The position numbers and the translations under genes were made by a program. From contig OZ014422.1 of NCBI GenBank assembly GCA_963965975.1, forward strand, positions 4,177,155 through 4,241,154: a stretch of DNA of 64,000 nucleotides. The letters run 5' to 3'. Each line of letters starts with the position of its first letter. The first letter of the stretch is position 1. Source of the stretch: Xestospongia bergquistia (taxonomy: Eukaryota; Porifera; Demospongiae; Haplosclerida; Petrosiidae). The notes below the pieces were generated by a model. It was not told the DNA's origin. It was given only the letters and a program-made list of their open reading frames with translations, and searched no databases. Shown here in pieces: positions 32,551-46,899 of the stretch.

Positions 32551-35500
32551 AAGTTAATAACTTTAGAGCGTTAATGCAAACCAATTTACTAAAATGTTAA
32601 TAACAGTTGATTTTGTTAGTCCCATTAAGTCCTTTAGAATGAGCAGTTCACTTTATAAAATTCACTCAATACTTTATACCTTCTAAATTCTTTAAATTAA
32701 TAACTTTAAAGCGTTAATGCAAACAAACTTACTAAACTGTAAATAGCAGTTTATTTTGTTAGTCCCAATAACTCCTTTAGACTGAGCAGTTTACTTTATA
32801 AACTTCAGTCTATAGTGTAAACCCTCTAAAGTCTTTAAATTAAAGACTTTAGAGCATTAATGCAAACCAACTTACTAAATTGTTAGTAGCATTTTGTTTA
32901 GTTAGTCCCAATAACTCCTTTAGACTGAGCAGTTTACTTTATAAACTTCACGCAATAGTGTTAACTTTCTAAACTCTATAAATTAAAAACATTAGAGTGT
33001 TAATACAAAACAACTTACTAAATTGTAAATAGCAGTTTATTTTGTTAGTCCCAATAAGTCCTTTAGACTGAGTAGTTTACTTTATAAACTTCACTCAATA
33101 GTCTAAACCTTCTAAAGTCTTTAAATTAAAGACTTTACACCCTTAACGCAAACCAACTTACTAAAATCTAAATAGCAGTTTACTTTGTTAGTCCCAATAA
33201 GTCCTTTAGACTGACTAGTTTACTTTATAAACTTCACTCAATAGTCTGAACCTTCTAAAGTCTTTAAATTAAAGACTTTACACCCATAATGCAAACAAAC
33301 TTACTAAACTGTTAATTGCAGTTTATTTAGTGAGTGCCAATAAGTCCTTTAGAGTGAGAAGTTTACTTTATGAACTTCACTCAATAGTCTAAAGCTTCTA
33401 AAGTCTTTAAATTTATAACTATAGAGCGTTAATGCAAACCAACTTACTAAACTATTAATTGCATTTTGTTTAGTTAGTCCCATTAAGTCCTTTACACTGA
33501 GCACTTTACTTTATAAACTTCACTCAATAGTTTGAACCATCTAAAGTCTTTAAATTAATAATTTTAAAGCGTTAATGCAAGCCAACTTACTAAACAGTTA
33601 ATTGCAGTTTACTTAGTTAGTGCCAACAAGCCCTTTAGAGTGAGCAGTTTAATTTATAAACTTCACTCAATAGTCAAAAGCTTCTAAAGTCTTTAAATTA
33701 ATAAGTTTAGACCGTTAATGCAAACCAACTTATTAACTGTTCATAACAGTTTATTTTGTTAGTCCCAATAAGTTCTTTACACTGAGCATTTTACTTCATA
33801 AACTTCACTTAATAGTCTAAACCTTCTAAAGTCTTTAAATTAAAGACTTTAGATCCTGAATGCAAACAAACTTACTAAGCTGTTAATTGCATTTTGTTTA
33901 GTTAGTGCCAATAAGTCCTTTAGACTGAGTAGTTTACTTTATAAACTTCACTCAATAGTCTCAAACTTCTAAAGTCTTTAAGTTAAAGACTTTACACTCT
34001 TAATGCAAACCAACTTACTAAACTGTTAATTGCAGTTTATTTAGTTAGTGCCAATCACTCCTTTAGAGTGAGCAGTTTACTTTATAAACTTCACTCAATG
34101 GTGTAAACCTTCTAAAGTCTTTAAAATAAGGACTTTAGAGCGTTAATGCAACACAACTTACTAAACTGTTAATACCAGTTTATATAGTTAGTCCCATTAA
34201 GTCCTTTAGACTGAGCAGTTTACTTTATAAAATTCACTCAATAGTCTAAACATTCTAAAGTCTTTAAATTAAAGACTTTAGATCGTTAATGCAAACCAAC
34301 TTACTCTACATACTGTTAATTGCAGATGATTTAGTTAGTCCCATTAAGTCCTTCAGACTGAGCAGTTTACTTTATAAATTTCACTCAATAATCTAAACCT
34401 TCTAAAGTCATTAAATTAATAAGTTTAGAGCGTTAATGCAAACTAACTTACTAAACTATTAATAGCAGTTTATTTTGTTAGTCCCAATAAGTCCTTTAGA
34501 CTGAACAGTTTACTTCATAAACTTCACTCAATAGTCTAAACCTTCTAAATTCTTTAAATTAAAGACTTTATACCCTTAATGCAAACCAACTTACTAAACT
34601 GTTAATTGCATTTTGTTTACTTAGTCCAAGTAAGTCCTTTACACTGAGCACTTTACTTTATAAACTTCACTCAATAGTCTAAACCTTCTAAAGTCTTTAA
34701 ATTAATAACTTTAAAGCGTCAATGCAAGCAAACTTACTAAACTGTAAATAGCAGTTTATTTTGTTAGTCTCAATAAGTCCTTTAGACTGAGTAGTTTACT
34801 TTATAGACTTCACTCAATAGTCTGAACCTTGTAAAGATTTTTAAATTAAAGACTTTACACCCTTAATGCAAACCAACTTACTAAACTGTAAATAGCAGTT
34901 TACTTTCTTCGTCTCAATAAGTCCTTTAGACTGACTCGTTTACTTTATAAACTTCACTCAATAGTCTAAACCTTCTAAAGTCTTTAAATTAATAACTTTA
35001 AAGCGTTAATGCAACAAAACTTACAAAACTGTAAATAGCAGTTTATTTTCTTAGTCCAATAAGTCCTTTAGACTGAGTAGTTTACTTTATAAACTTCACT
35101 TAATAGTCTAAAACTTCTAAAGTCTTTAAATTAAAGACTTTACACCCTTAATGCAAACCAACTTACTAAACTGTTAATTGCAGTTTATTTGGTTAGCGCT
35201 AATAAGTCCTTTAGAGTGAGCAGTTTACTTTATAAACTTAACTCAATAGTCTAAACCTTATAAAGTCTTTAAATTAAAGACTTTAGAGCGTTAATGCTAA
35301 CCAACTTACTAAACTCTAAATAGCAGTTTAATTTGTTAGTCCCAATAAGTCCTTTAGACTGAGTAGTTTACTTTGTAAACTTCACTCAATAGTCTGAACC
35401 TTCAAAAGTCTTAACATTAAACACTTTACACCCATAATTGCAAACCAACTTACTAAACTGTTAATTGCAGTTTATTTAGTTAATGGCAATAAGTCCTTTA

Positions 35501-38500
35501 GAGTGAGCAGTTTACTTTTTGAACTTCACTCAATAGTCTGAAGCTTCTAAAGTCTTTAAATAAATAACTTTAGAGCGTTAATGCAAATCAACTTACTAAA
35601 CTGTTAATTCATTTTGTTTACTTAGTCCCATTAAGTCCTTCAGACTGAGCACTTTACTTTATAAACTGTACTCAATAGTGTAATCCTTCTAAAGTCTTTA
35701 AATTAAAGACTTTAGAGCGTTAATGCTAACCAACTTACTAAACTCTAAATAGCAGTTTATTTAATTAGTCCCATTAAGTCCTTTAGACTGAGAAATTTAC
35801 TTTATAAACTTCACTCAATAGTCAGAATCTTCAAAAGACTTTAAATTAAAGACTTTACACCCATACTGCAAACAAACTTACTAAACTGTTAGTTGCAGTT
35901 CAGTTAGTTAATGCCAATAAGTCCTTTAGACTGAGCTGTTTACTTTATGAACTTCACTCAATAGTCTAAAGCTTCTAATGTCTTAAAATTAATAACTTTA
36001 GAGCGTTAATGCAAACCAACTTACTAAACTGTTAATTAAAGTTTATTTAATTAGTGCCAATAAGTCCTTTAGAGTGAGCAGTTTACTTTATAAACTTCAC
36101 TCAATAGTCTAATATTTCTAAAGTCTTTAAATTAAAGACTTTAGACCCTTAATTCAAGCCAACTTACTAAACTGTTAATTGCAGTTTATTTAGTTAGTCC
36201 CATTAAGTCCTTTATACTGAGCAGTTTACTTTATAAACTTCCCTCAATAGTCTAAACCATCTAAAGTCTTTAAATTAATAGCTTCAGAGCGTTAATGCAA
36301 ACAAACTTACTAAACTGTTAATAGCAGTTTATTTTGTTAGTCCCAATAAGTCCTTTAGAGTGAGCAGTTTACTTTATAAACTTCACTCAATAGTCTAAAC
36401 CTTCTAAAGTCTTTAAATTAAAGACTTTAGACCCTAAATACAAACCAACTTACTAAACTGTTAATTGCATTCTTTTAGTTAGTCCCAATAACTCCTTTAG
36501 ACTGAGCAGTTTACTTTATAAACTTCACGCAATAGTCTAAACCTTCTAAAGTCTATAAATTAAAGACTTTAGAGTGTTAATGTAAAACAACGTACTAAAT
36601 TGTAAATAGCAGTTTAATTTGTTAGTCCCAATAAGTCCTTTAGACTGAGTAGTTTACTTTATAAACTTCTCTCAATAGTCTGAACCTTCGAAAGTCTTTA
36701 AGTTTAAGACTTTACACCCATAATGCAAACCAACTTATTAAACTGTTAATTGCAGTTTTTTTAGTTATTGCCAATAAGTCCTTTAGAGTGAGCAGTTTAA
36801 TTTATAAAATTCACTCAATAGTCTAAAGCTTCTAATCTCTTTATGTTAATAACTTTAGAGCGTTAATGCAAACCAACTTACTAAAGTGTTAATACAGTTG
36901 ATTTTGTTAGTCCCATTAAGTCCTTTAGACTGAGCAGTTCACTTTATAAAATTGACTCAATACTCTATTCCTTCCAAATTCTTTAAATTAATAACTTTAA
37001 AGTGTTAATGCAAACAAACTTACTAAACTGTAAATAGCAGTTTATTTTGTTAGTCCCAATGAGTCGTTTAGACTGAGCAGTTTACTTTATATACTTCAGT
37101 CTATAGTGTAAACCTTCTAAAGTCTTTAAATTAAAAACTTTAGAGCATTAATGCAAACCAACTTACTAAATTGTTAGTAGCATTTTGTTTAGTTAGTCCC
37201 AATAAGTCCTTTAGACTGAGTAGTTTATTTTATAAACTTCACGCAATAGTGTTAACTTTGTAAAGTCTATAAATTAAAAACATTAGAGTGTTAATATAAA
37301 AAACTTACTAAACTGTAAATAGCAGTTTATTTTGTTAGTCCCAATAAGTCCTTTAGACTGAGTAGTTTACTTTATAAACTTCACTCAATAGTCTCAAACT
37401 TCTAAAGTCTTTAAATTAAAGACTTTACACACTTAATGCAAACAAACTTACTAAAATGAAAATAGTAGTTTACTTTGTTAGTATCAATAAGTCCTTTAGA
37501 CTGACTAGTTTACTTTATAAACTTCACTCAATAGTCTGAACCTTCTAAAGTCTTCAAATTAAAGACTTTACACCCATAATGCAAACAAACTTACTAAACT
37601 GTTAATTGCAGTTTATTTAGTGAGTGCCAATAAGTCCTTTAGAGTGAGAAGTTTACTTTATGAACTTCACTCAATAGTATAAACCTTCTAAAGTCTTTAA
37701 ATTAAAGACTTTAGACCCTAAATGCAAACCAACTTACTAAACTGTTGATTGCACTTTTTTAGTTAGTCCCAATAACTCCTTTAGACTGAGCAGTTTACTT
37801 TATAAACTTCACGCAATAGTCTAAACCTTCTAAAGTCTATAAATTAAAGACTTTATAGTGTTAATGCAAAACAACTTACTAAACTGTAAATAGCAGTCTA
37901 ATTTGTTAGTCCCAATAAGTCCTTTTGACTGAGTAGTTTACTTTATAAACTTCTCTCAATAGTCTCAACCTTCGAAAGTCTTTAAATTTAAGACTTTACA
38001 CCCATAATGCAAACCAACTTACTAAACTGTTAATTGCAGTTTATTTAGTTAGTGCCAATAAGTCCTTTAGAGTGAGCAGTTTACTTTATGAACTTCACTA
38101 AAGAGTCTGAAGCTTCTAAAGTCCTTAAATTAATAACTTTATAGCGTTAATGCAAACCAAATTACTAAACTGTTAATTGCAGTTTTTTTAGTTAGTGCCA
38201 ATAAGTCCTGTAGAGTGAGCAGTTTAATTTATAAACTTCACTCAATAGTCTAAACCTTCTAAAGTCTTTAAATTAAAGACTTTACACCCTTAATGCAAAC
38301 AAACTTACTAAAATGTAAATAGTAGTTTACTTTGTTAGTACCAATAAGTCCTTTAGACTGACTAGTTTACTTTATAAACTTCACTCAATAGTCTGAACCT
38401 TCTAAAGTCTTTAAATTATAGACTTTACACCCATAATGCAAACAAACTTACTAAACTGCTAATTGCAGTTTATTTAGTGAGTGCCAATAAGTCCTTTAGT

Positions 38501-40220
38501 GTGAGAAGTTTACTTTATGAACTTCACTCAATAGTCTAAAGCTTGTAATGTCTTGAAATTTATAACTTTAGAGCGTTAATGCAAAACAACTTACTAAACT
38601 GTTAATAGCAGTTTATTTCGTTAGTCCCAATAAGTCTTTTAGAGTGAACAGTTTACACTATAAACTTCACTCAATAGTCTAAACATTCTAAAGTCTTTAA
38701 ATTAAAGACTTTAGACCCTTAATGCAAATCAACTTACTAAACTATTAATTGCATTTTGTTTTGTTAGTCCCATTAAGTCCTTTAGACTGAGCAGTTTAAT
38801 TTATAAACATTACTCAATAATCTAAACCTTCTAAAGTATTTAAATTAATAATTTTAAAGCATTAACGCAAACAAACTTACTAAACTTTAAATAGCAGTTT
38901 ATTTTGTTAGTCTCAATAACTCCTTTAGACTGAGTAGTTTACTTTATAAACTTCACTCAATAGTCTCAAACTTCTAAAGTCTTTAAATTAAAGACTTTAG
39001 ACCCTTAATGCAAACCAACTTACTAAACTGTTAATTGCAGTTTTTTTAGTTAGAGCCAATAAGTCCTTTAGAGTGAGCAGTTTACTTTATAAACTTAACT
39101 CAATAGTCTAAACCTTCTTTACACCCATACTGCAAACAAACTTACTAAACTGTTAGTTGCAGTTTAGTTAGTAAATGCCAATAAGTCCTTTAGACTGAGC
39201 AGTTTACTTTATCAACTTCACTCAATAGTCTAAAGCTTCTAAAGTCTTTAAATTAAAGACTTTAGACCCTTAATGCAAACAAACTTACTATGCTTTTAAT
39301 TGCATTTTGTTTAGTTAGTGCCAATAAGTCCTTTAGACTGTGCAGTTTACTTTATAAACTTAACTCAATAGTCTCAAACTTCTAAAGTCTTTAAATTAAA
39401 GACTTTAGACCCTTAATGCAAGCCATCTTACTAAACTGTTAATTGCAGTTTATTTAGTTAGTGCCAATAAGTCCTTTGGAGTTAGCAGTTTACTTTATAA
39501 AGTTGACTGAATAGTCTAAACCTTCTAAAGTCATTAAATTAAAGACTTTAGAGCATTAATGCAAACCAACTTCCTAAACTGTTAATTGCAGTTTATTTAG
39601 TTAGTCCCATTAAGTCCTTTAGACTGAGCAGTTTACTTTATAAAATTCACTCAATAGTCTAAACATTCTAAAGTCTTGAAATTAAAGACTTTAGATCGTT
39701 AATGCAAACCAACTTACTATAGATACTGTTAATTACAGATGATTTAGTTAGTCCCATTAAGTCCTTTAGAGTGAGCTGTTTACTTTGTAAACTTCACTCA
39801 ATAGTCTAAACCTTCTATAGTCTTTAGATTAATAACTTTAAAGAGTTAATGCAAACAAAGTTACTAAACTTTAAACAGCAGTTTATTTTGTTAGTCCCAA
39901 TAAGTCCTTTAGACTGAGCAGTTTACTTTATAAACTTTTCTCAATAGTCCGAACCCTCTAAAGTCTTTAAATTAAAGACTTTACACGCTTAATGCAAACC
40001 AACCTACTAAACTGTTAATTGCAGTTTATTTAGTTAGTGCCAATAAGTCGTTTAGAGTGAGCAGTTTATTTTATAAACTTCACTCAATAGTCTAAACCTT
40101 CTAAAGTCTTTAAATTAATAATTTTAAAGCATTAATGCAAACAAACTTACTAAACTGTAAATAGCAGTTTATTTTGTTAGTCCCAATAAGTCCTTTAGAT
40201 TGAGTAGCTTACTTTATAAA

Positions 40221-43200
40221 CTACACTCAATAGTCTCAAACTTCTAAAGTCTTTAAATTAAAGTCTTTACACCCTCAATGCAAACCATCTTACTAAACTG
40301 TTAATTGCAGTTTATTTAGTTAGTGCTAATAAGTCCTTTAGAGTGAGCAGTTTACTTTATAAAGTTGACTGAATAGTCTAAACCTTCTAAAGTCATTAAA
40401 TTAAAGATTTTAGAGTGTTAATGCAAACCAACTTCCTAAACTGTTAATTGCAGTTTATTTAGTTAGTCCCATTAAGTCCTTTAGACTGAGCAGTTTACTT
40501 TATAAAATTCACTCAATAGTCTAAACATTTTATAGTCTTGAAATTAAAGACTTTAGATTGTTAATGCAAACCAACTTACTATACATACTGTTAATTGCAG
40601 ATGATTTAGTTAGTCCCATTAAGTCCTTCAGACTGAGCAGTTTACTTTATAAATTTCACTCAATAATCTAAATCTTCTAAAGTCTTTAAATTAATAAGTT
40701 TAGAGCGTTAATGCAAACCAACTTACTATACATACTGTTAATTGCAGATGATTTAGTTAGTCCCATTAAGTCCTTCAGACTGAACTGTTTACTTTATAAA
40801 ATTCACTCAATAGTCTAAACCTTCTAAAGTCTTTAAATTAAAGACTTTATACCCTTAATGCAAACCAACTTACTAAACTGTTAATTGCATTTTGTTTACT
40901 TAGTCCCATTAAGTCCTTTACACTGAGCACTTTACTTTACAAACTTCACTCAATAGTCTAAACCTTCTAAAGTCTTTAAATTAATAACTTTAAAGCGTTA
41001 ATGCAAACAAACTTACTAAACTGTAAATAGCAGTTTATTTTGTTAGTCCCAATAAGTCCTTTAGACTGAGTAGTTTACTTTATAAATTTCACTCAATAGT
41101 CTCAAACTTCTAAAGCCTTTAAATTAAAGACTTTACACCCTTAATGCAAACCATCTTATTAAACTGTTAATTGCAGTTTATTTAGTTAGTGCCAATAAGT
41201 CCTTTAGAGTGAGCAGTTTACTTTATAAAGTTGACTGAATAGTCTAAACCTTCTAAAGTCATTAAATTAAAGACTTTAGAGCGTTAATGCAAACCCACTT
41301 CCTAAAATGTTAATTGCAGTATATTTAGTTAGTCCCACTAAGTCCTTTAGACTGAGCAGTTTACTTTATAAACTTCACTCAATAGTCTAAACATTCTAAA
41401 GTCTTTAACTTAAGAACTTTAGAGTGTTAATGCAACCCAACTTACTAAACTCTTAATAGCAGTTTATAGAGTTAGTCCCATTAAGTCCTTTAGACTGAGC
41501 AGTTTAGATTATAAAATTTACTCAATCGTCTAAACCTTCTAAAGTCTTGAAATTAAAGACTTTAGAGCGTTAATGCAAACCAACTTACTATACTGTTAAT
41601 TGCAGTTTATTTAGTTAGTCCCATTAATTCCTTTAGACTGAGCAGTTTACTTTTTAAATTTCACTCAATAATCTAAACCTTCTAAAGTCTTTAAATTAAT
41701 AAGTTTAGAGCGTTAATGCAACCTAACTTACTAAACTATTAATAGCAGTTTATTTTGTTAGTCCCAATAAGTCCTTTAGACTGAAAAGTTTACTTTATAA
41801 ACTTAACTCAGTAGTCTAAACCTTCTAAAGTCTTTAAATTAAAGACTTTAGACCCTTAATGCCAAACAACTTACTAAAATGTTAATTGCATTTTGTTTAC
41901 TTAGTCCCATTAAGTCCTTTAGATTGAGTAGTTTACTTTATAAACTACACTCAATAGTCTCAAACTTCTAAAGTCTTTAAATTAAAGTCTTTACACCCTC
42001 AATGCAAACCATCTTACTAAACTGTTAATTGCAGTTTATTTAGTTAGTGCTAATAAGTCCTTTAGAGTGAGCAGTTTACTTTATAAAGTTGACTGAATAG
42101 TCTAAACCTTCTAAAGTCATTAAATTAAAGATTTTAGAGTGTTAATGCAAACCAACTTCCTAAACTGTTAATTGCAGTTTATTTAGTTAGTCCCATTAAG
42201 TCCTTTAGACTGAGCAGTTTACTTTATAAAATTCACTCAATAGTCTAAACATTTTATAGTCTTGAAATTAAAGACTTTAGATTGTTAATGCAAACCAACT
42301 TACTATACATACTGTTAATTGCAGATGATTTAGTTAGTCCCATTAAGTCCTTCAGACTGAGCAGTTTACTTTATAAATTTCACTCAATAATCTAAATCTT
42401 CTAAAGTCTTTAAATTAATAAGTTTAGAGCGTTAATGCAAACCAACTTACTATACATACTGTTAATTGCAGATGATTTAGTTAGTCCCATTAAGTCCTTC
42501 AGACTGAACTGTTTACTTTATAAAATTCACTCAATAGTCTAAACCTTCTAAAGTCTTTAAATTAAAGACTTTATACCCTTAATGCAAACCAACTTACTAA
42601 ACTGTTAATTGCATTTTGTTTACTTAGTCCCATTAAGTCCTTTACACTGAGCACTTTACTTTACAAACTTCACTCAATAGTCTAAACCTTCTAAAGTCTT
42701 TAAATTAATAACTTTAAAGCGTTAATGCAAACAAACTTACTAAACTGTAAATAGCAGTTTATTTTGTTAGTCCCAATAAGTCCTTTAGACTGAGTAGTTT
42801 ACTTTATAAATTTCACTCAATAGTCTCAAACTTCTAAAGCCTTTAAATTAAAGACTTTACACCCTTAATGCAAACCATCTTATTAAACTGTTAATTGCAG
42901 TTTATTTAGTTAGTGCCAATAAGTCCTTTAGAGTGAGCAGTTTACTTTATAAAGTTGACTGAATAGTCTAAACCTTCTAAAGTCATTAAATTAAAGACTT
43001 TAGAGCGTTAATGCAAACCCACTTCCTAAAATGTTAATTGCAGTATATTTAGTTAGTCCCACTAAGTCCTTTAGACTGAGCAGTTTACTTTATAAACTTC
43101 ACTCAATAGTCTAAACATTCTAAAGTCTTTAACTTAAGAACTTTAGAGTGTTAATGCAACCCAACTTACTAAACTCTTAATAGCAGTTTATAGAGTTAGT

Positions 43201-43668
43201 CCCATTAAGTCCTTTAGACTGAGCAGTTTAGATTATAAAATTTACTCAATCGTCTAAACCTTCTAAAGTCTTGAAATTAAAGACTTTAGAGCGTTAATGC
43301 AAACCAACTTACTATACTGTTAATTGCAGTTTATTTAGTTAGTCCCATTAATTCCTTTAGACTGAGCAGTTTACTTTTTAAATTTCACTCAATAATCTAA
43401 ACCTTCTAAAGTCTTTAAATTAATAAGTTTAGAGCGTTAATGCAACCTAACTTACTAAACTATTAATAGCAGTTTATTTTGTTAGTCCCAATAAGTCCTT
43501 TAGACTGAAAAGTTTACTTTATAAACTTAACTCAGTAGTCTAAACCTTCTAAAGTCTTTAAATTAAAGACTTTAGACCCTTAATGCCAAACAACTTACTA
43601 AAATGTTAATTGCATTTTGTTTACTTAGTCCCATTAAGTCCTTTAGATTGAGTAGTTTACTTTATAAA
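40221..43668 (+). repeat. Tandem duplication of a 1724 bp, 12-monomer block
   Basis: Segment 40221-41944 is repeated at 41945-43668. Private variants such as 'ctacactcaatagtctcaaa', 'aaagtctttacaccctcaat' and 'actatacatactgttaattg' recur at the same offset. The copies look essentially identical, so the duplication is recent. Homology stops at 'tataaact', where the second copy continues 'tcattcaatag'. Confidence 0.88.
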
Positions 43669-46600
43669 CTTCATTCAATAGTCTAAACCTTCTAAAGTCT
43701 TTAAATTAACAACTTTAAAGCGTTAATGCAACCAAACTTACTAAACAGTAAATTGCAGTTTATTTTGTTAGTCCCAATAAGTCCTTTAGACTGAGTAGTT
43801 TACTTTATAAACTTCACTATATAGTCTAAACCTTCTAATTTTTTTAAATTAAAGACTTTACACCCTTAATGCAAACCATCTTACTAAAATGTTAATTGCA
43901 GTTTATTTAGTTAGTGCCAATAAGTCTTTTAGAGAAGCAATTTACTTTGTAAACTTCACTCAATAGTCTAAACCTTCTAAAGTCATTAAATTAAAGACTT
44001 TAGAGCGTTGATGGAAACCAACTTACTAAACTGTTAATTACAGTTTATTTAGTTAGACATATTACGTCCTTTAGACTGAGCAGTTTACTTTATAGACTTC
44101 ACACAATAGTCTGAAACTTCTGAAGACTTTTAAATTAAAGAATTTACACCCTTAATGCAAACCAACTTACTAAACTGTTAATTGCAGTTTATTTAGTTAG
44201 TGCCAATAAGTCCTTTAGTGTGAGCAGTTTAATTTATAAACTTCACTCAATAGTCTAAAGCTTGTAAAGTCTTTCAATTAATAACTTTAGACCGTTAATG
44301 CAAACCTACTTACTAAACTGTTAATTGCATATTGTTTACTTAGTCCTATTAAGTCCTTTAGACTGAGCAGTTTACTTTATAAACTTAACTCAATAGTCTA
44401 AACCTTCTGAAGTCTTTAAGTTAATAACTTTAAAGCGTTAATGCAACCAAACTTACTAAACTGTAAATAGCAGTTTATTTTGTTAGTCCCAATAAGTCCT
44501 TTAGACTGAGTAGTTTACTTTATAAACTTAACTCAATAGTCTAAACCTTCTAAAGTCTTTAAATTAATAACTTTAGACCATTAATGCAAACCAACTTACT
44601 AAACTGTAAATAGCAGTTTATCTTGTTAGTCCCATTATGTCCTTTATACTGAGCAGTTTCTTTTGTAAACTTCACTTATTAGTCTGAACCTTTTAAATTC
44701 TTTAAATTAATAACTTTAATGCGTTAATGGAAACAAACTTACTAAACTGTAAATAACAGTTTATTTTGTTAGTCCAATAACTCCTTTTGACTGAGTAGTT
44801 TACTTTATAAACTTAACTCAATAGTCTAATATTTCTAAAGTCTTTAAATTAAAGACTTTAGAACGTTAATGCAAACAAACTAACTAAATTGTTAGTAGCA
44901 TTTTGTTTAGTTAGTCCCAATAACTCCTTTAGACTGAGCAGTTTACTTTATAAACTTCATGCAATAGTGTAAACCTTCTAATGTCTATAAATTAAAGACT
45001 TTAGAGTGTTAATGCAAAACAACTTTCTAAATTGTAAATAGCAGTTAGTTTTGTTAGTCCTAATAAGTCCTTTAGATTGACTAGTATACTTTATAAACTT
45101 CACTCAATAGTCTGAACCTTCTAAACTGTTTAAATTACAGACTTTACAACTTAAATGTAAACCAACTTACTAAACTGTTAAATGCAGGTTTGGTAGTCAG
45201 TGCCAATAAGTCCATTAGAGTGAGCAGTTTACATTATAAACTTCACTCAATAGTCTAAACCTTCTAAAGTCTTTAAATTAAAGACTTTAGAGCGTTAATG
45301 CAAACCAACTTACTAAACTGTTAATAGCAGTTTATTTTATTAGTCCCAATAAGTCCTTTAGATTGAGCAGATTTCTTTATAAACTTCACTCAAAAGTCTA
45401 AACCGTTTAAAGTCCTTAAATTAAAGACTTTAGACCCTTAATGCAAACCAACTTACTAAACTGTTAATTCCATTTTTTTAAATTAGTCCCAAAAACTCAT
45501 TTAGACTGAGCAGTTTGCTTGATATCCTTCACGCAATAGTGTAAACCTTCTAAACTCTATAAATTAAAGACTTTAGAGTGTTAATGCAAAACCAACTTAC
45601 TAAACTGTAAATAGCTGTTTATTTTAATAGTCCCAATAAGTCCTTTAGATTGATTAGTTTACTTTATAAACTTCACTCAACAATCTAAACCTTCTAAAGT
45701 CTTTAAATTAAAGAGTTTAGAGCGGTAATGTAAACAAACTTACTAAACTGTTAATTGCAGTTTATTCAGTTAGTCTCATTAATTTTTTTAGACTGAGCAG
45801 TTTACTTTATAAACTTACTCAATAGTCTAAACCTTCTAAAGTCTTTAAATTAAAGACTTTAGACCCTTAATGAAACCAACTTGCTAAACTGTTAATTGTG
45901 TTTTGTTTAGTTAGTCCGATTAAGTCCTTTAGACTGAGCAGTTTACTTTATAAAATTTACTCAATAGTCTAAACCTGCTAAAGTCTTTAAATTAATAACA
46001 TTAGACCATTAAAGCAAACCAACTTACTAAACTGTTAATAGCAGTTTATTTTCTTACTCCCAATAAGTCATTTAGACTGAGCAGTTTACTTTATAAAATT
46101 CACTCAATAGTCCGAACCTTCTAAAGTCTTTAAATTAAAGACTTTAACCCTTAATGCAAACTAACTTACTAAACTGTTAATTGCAGTTTATTTTATTAGT
46201 CCCAATAAGTCCTTTAGACTGAGCAGTTTAACTTATAAACTTCACTCAATAGTCTAAACCTTCTAAAGTCTTTAAATTAAAGACTTTAGATCCTTAATGC
46301 AAACCAACTTACTAAACTGTTAATTGCATATTGTTTACTTAGTCCTATTAAGTCCTTTAGACTGAGCAGTTTACTTTATAAACTTAACTCAATAGTCTAA
46401 ACCTTCTAAAGTCTTTAAATTAATAACATTAATAACTTTAAAGCATTAATGCAAACAAACCTACTAAACTGTAAATAGCAGTTTATGTTGTTTGTCCCAA
46501 TAAGTCCTTTCGACTGACTTGTTTACTTTATAAACTTCACTCAATAGTCTGAACCTTCTAAAGTCTTTAAATTAAAGACTTTACAACCATAATGCAAACC

Positions 46601-46671
46601 AACTAACTAAACTGTTAATTGCAGTTTATTTACTTAGAGCCAATAAGTCTTTTAGAGTGATAAACTACACT

Positions 46672-46899
46672 CAATAGTCTTAATGGGACTAATTATATAA
46701 ACTGCTATTAACAGTTTAGTAAGTTGGGTTGCATTAACGCTCTAAAGTCTTTAACTTAAAGACTTTAGAAGGTTCAGACTATTGATTGAAGTTTATAAAT
46801 AAAACTGCTCACTCTAAAGGAGTTATTGGCACTAACTAAATAAACTGCATTTATCTCTTTAGTAAGTTGGTTTGCTATTTACAGTTTAGTAAGTTTGTT
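46672..46899 (-). repeat. Short inverted segment inside satellite A
   Basis: From 'cttaatgggactaattatat' to 'gctatttacagtttagtaag' the monomers read on the - strand for about 1.5 units, then the + orientation resumes at 'tttgtttactttataaactt'. The inverted part includes atypical fragments ('tgcatttatctctttag'), so the event was not a clean monomer flip. Confidence 0.85.
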
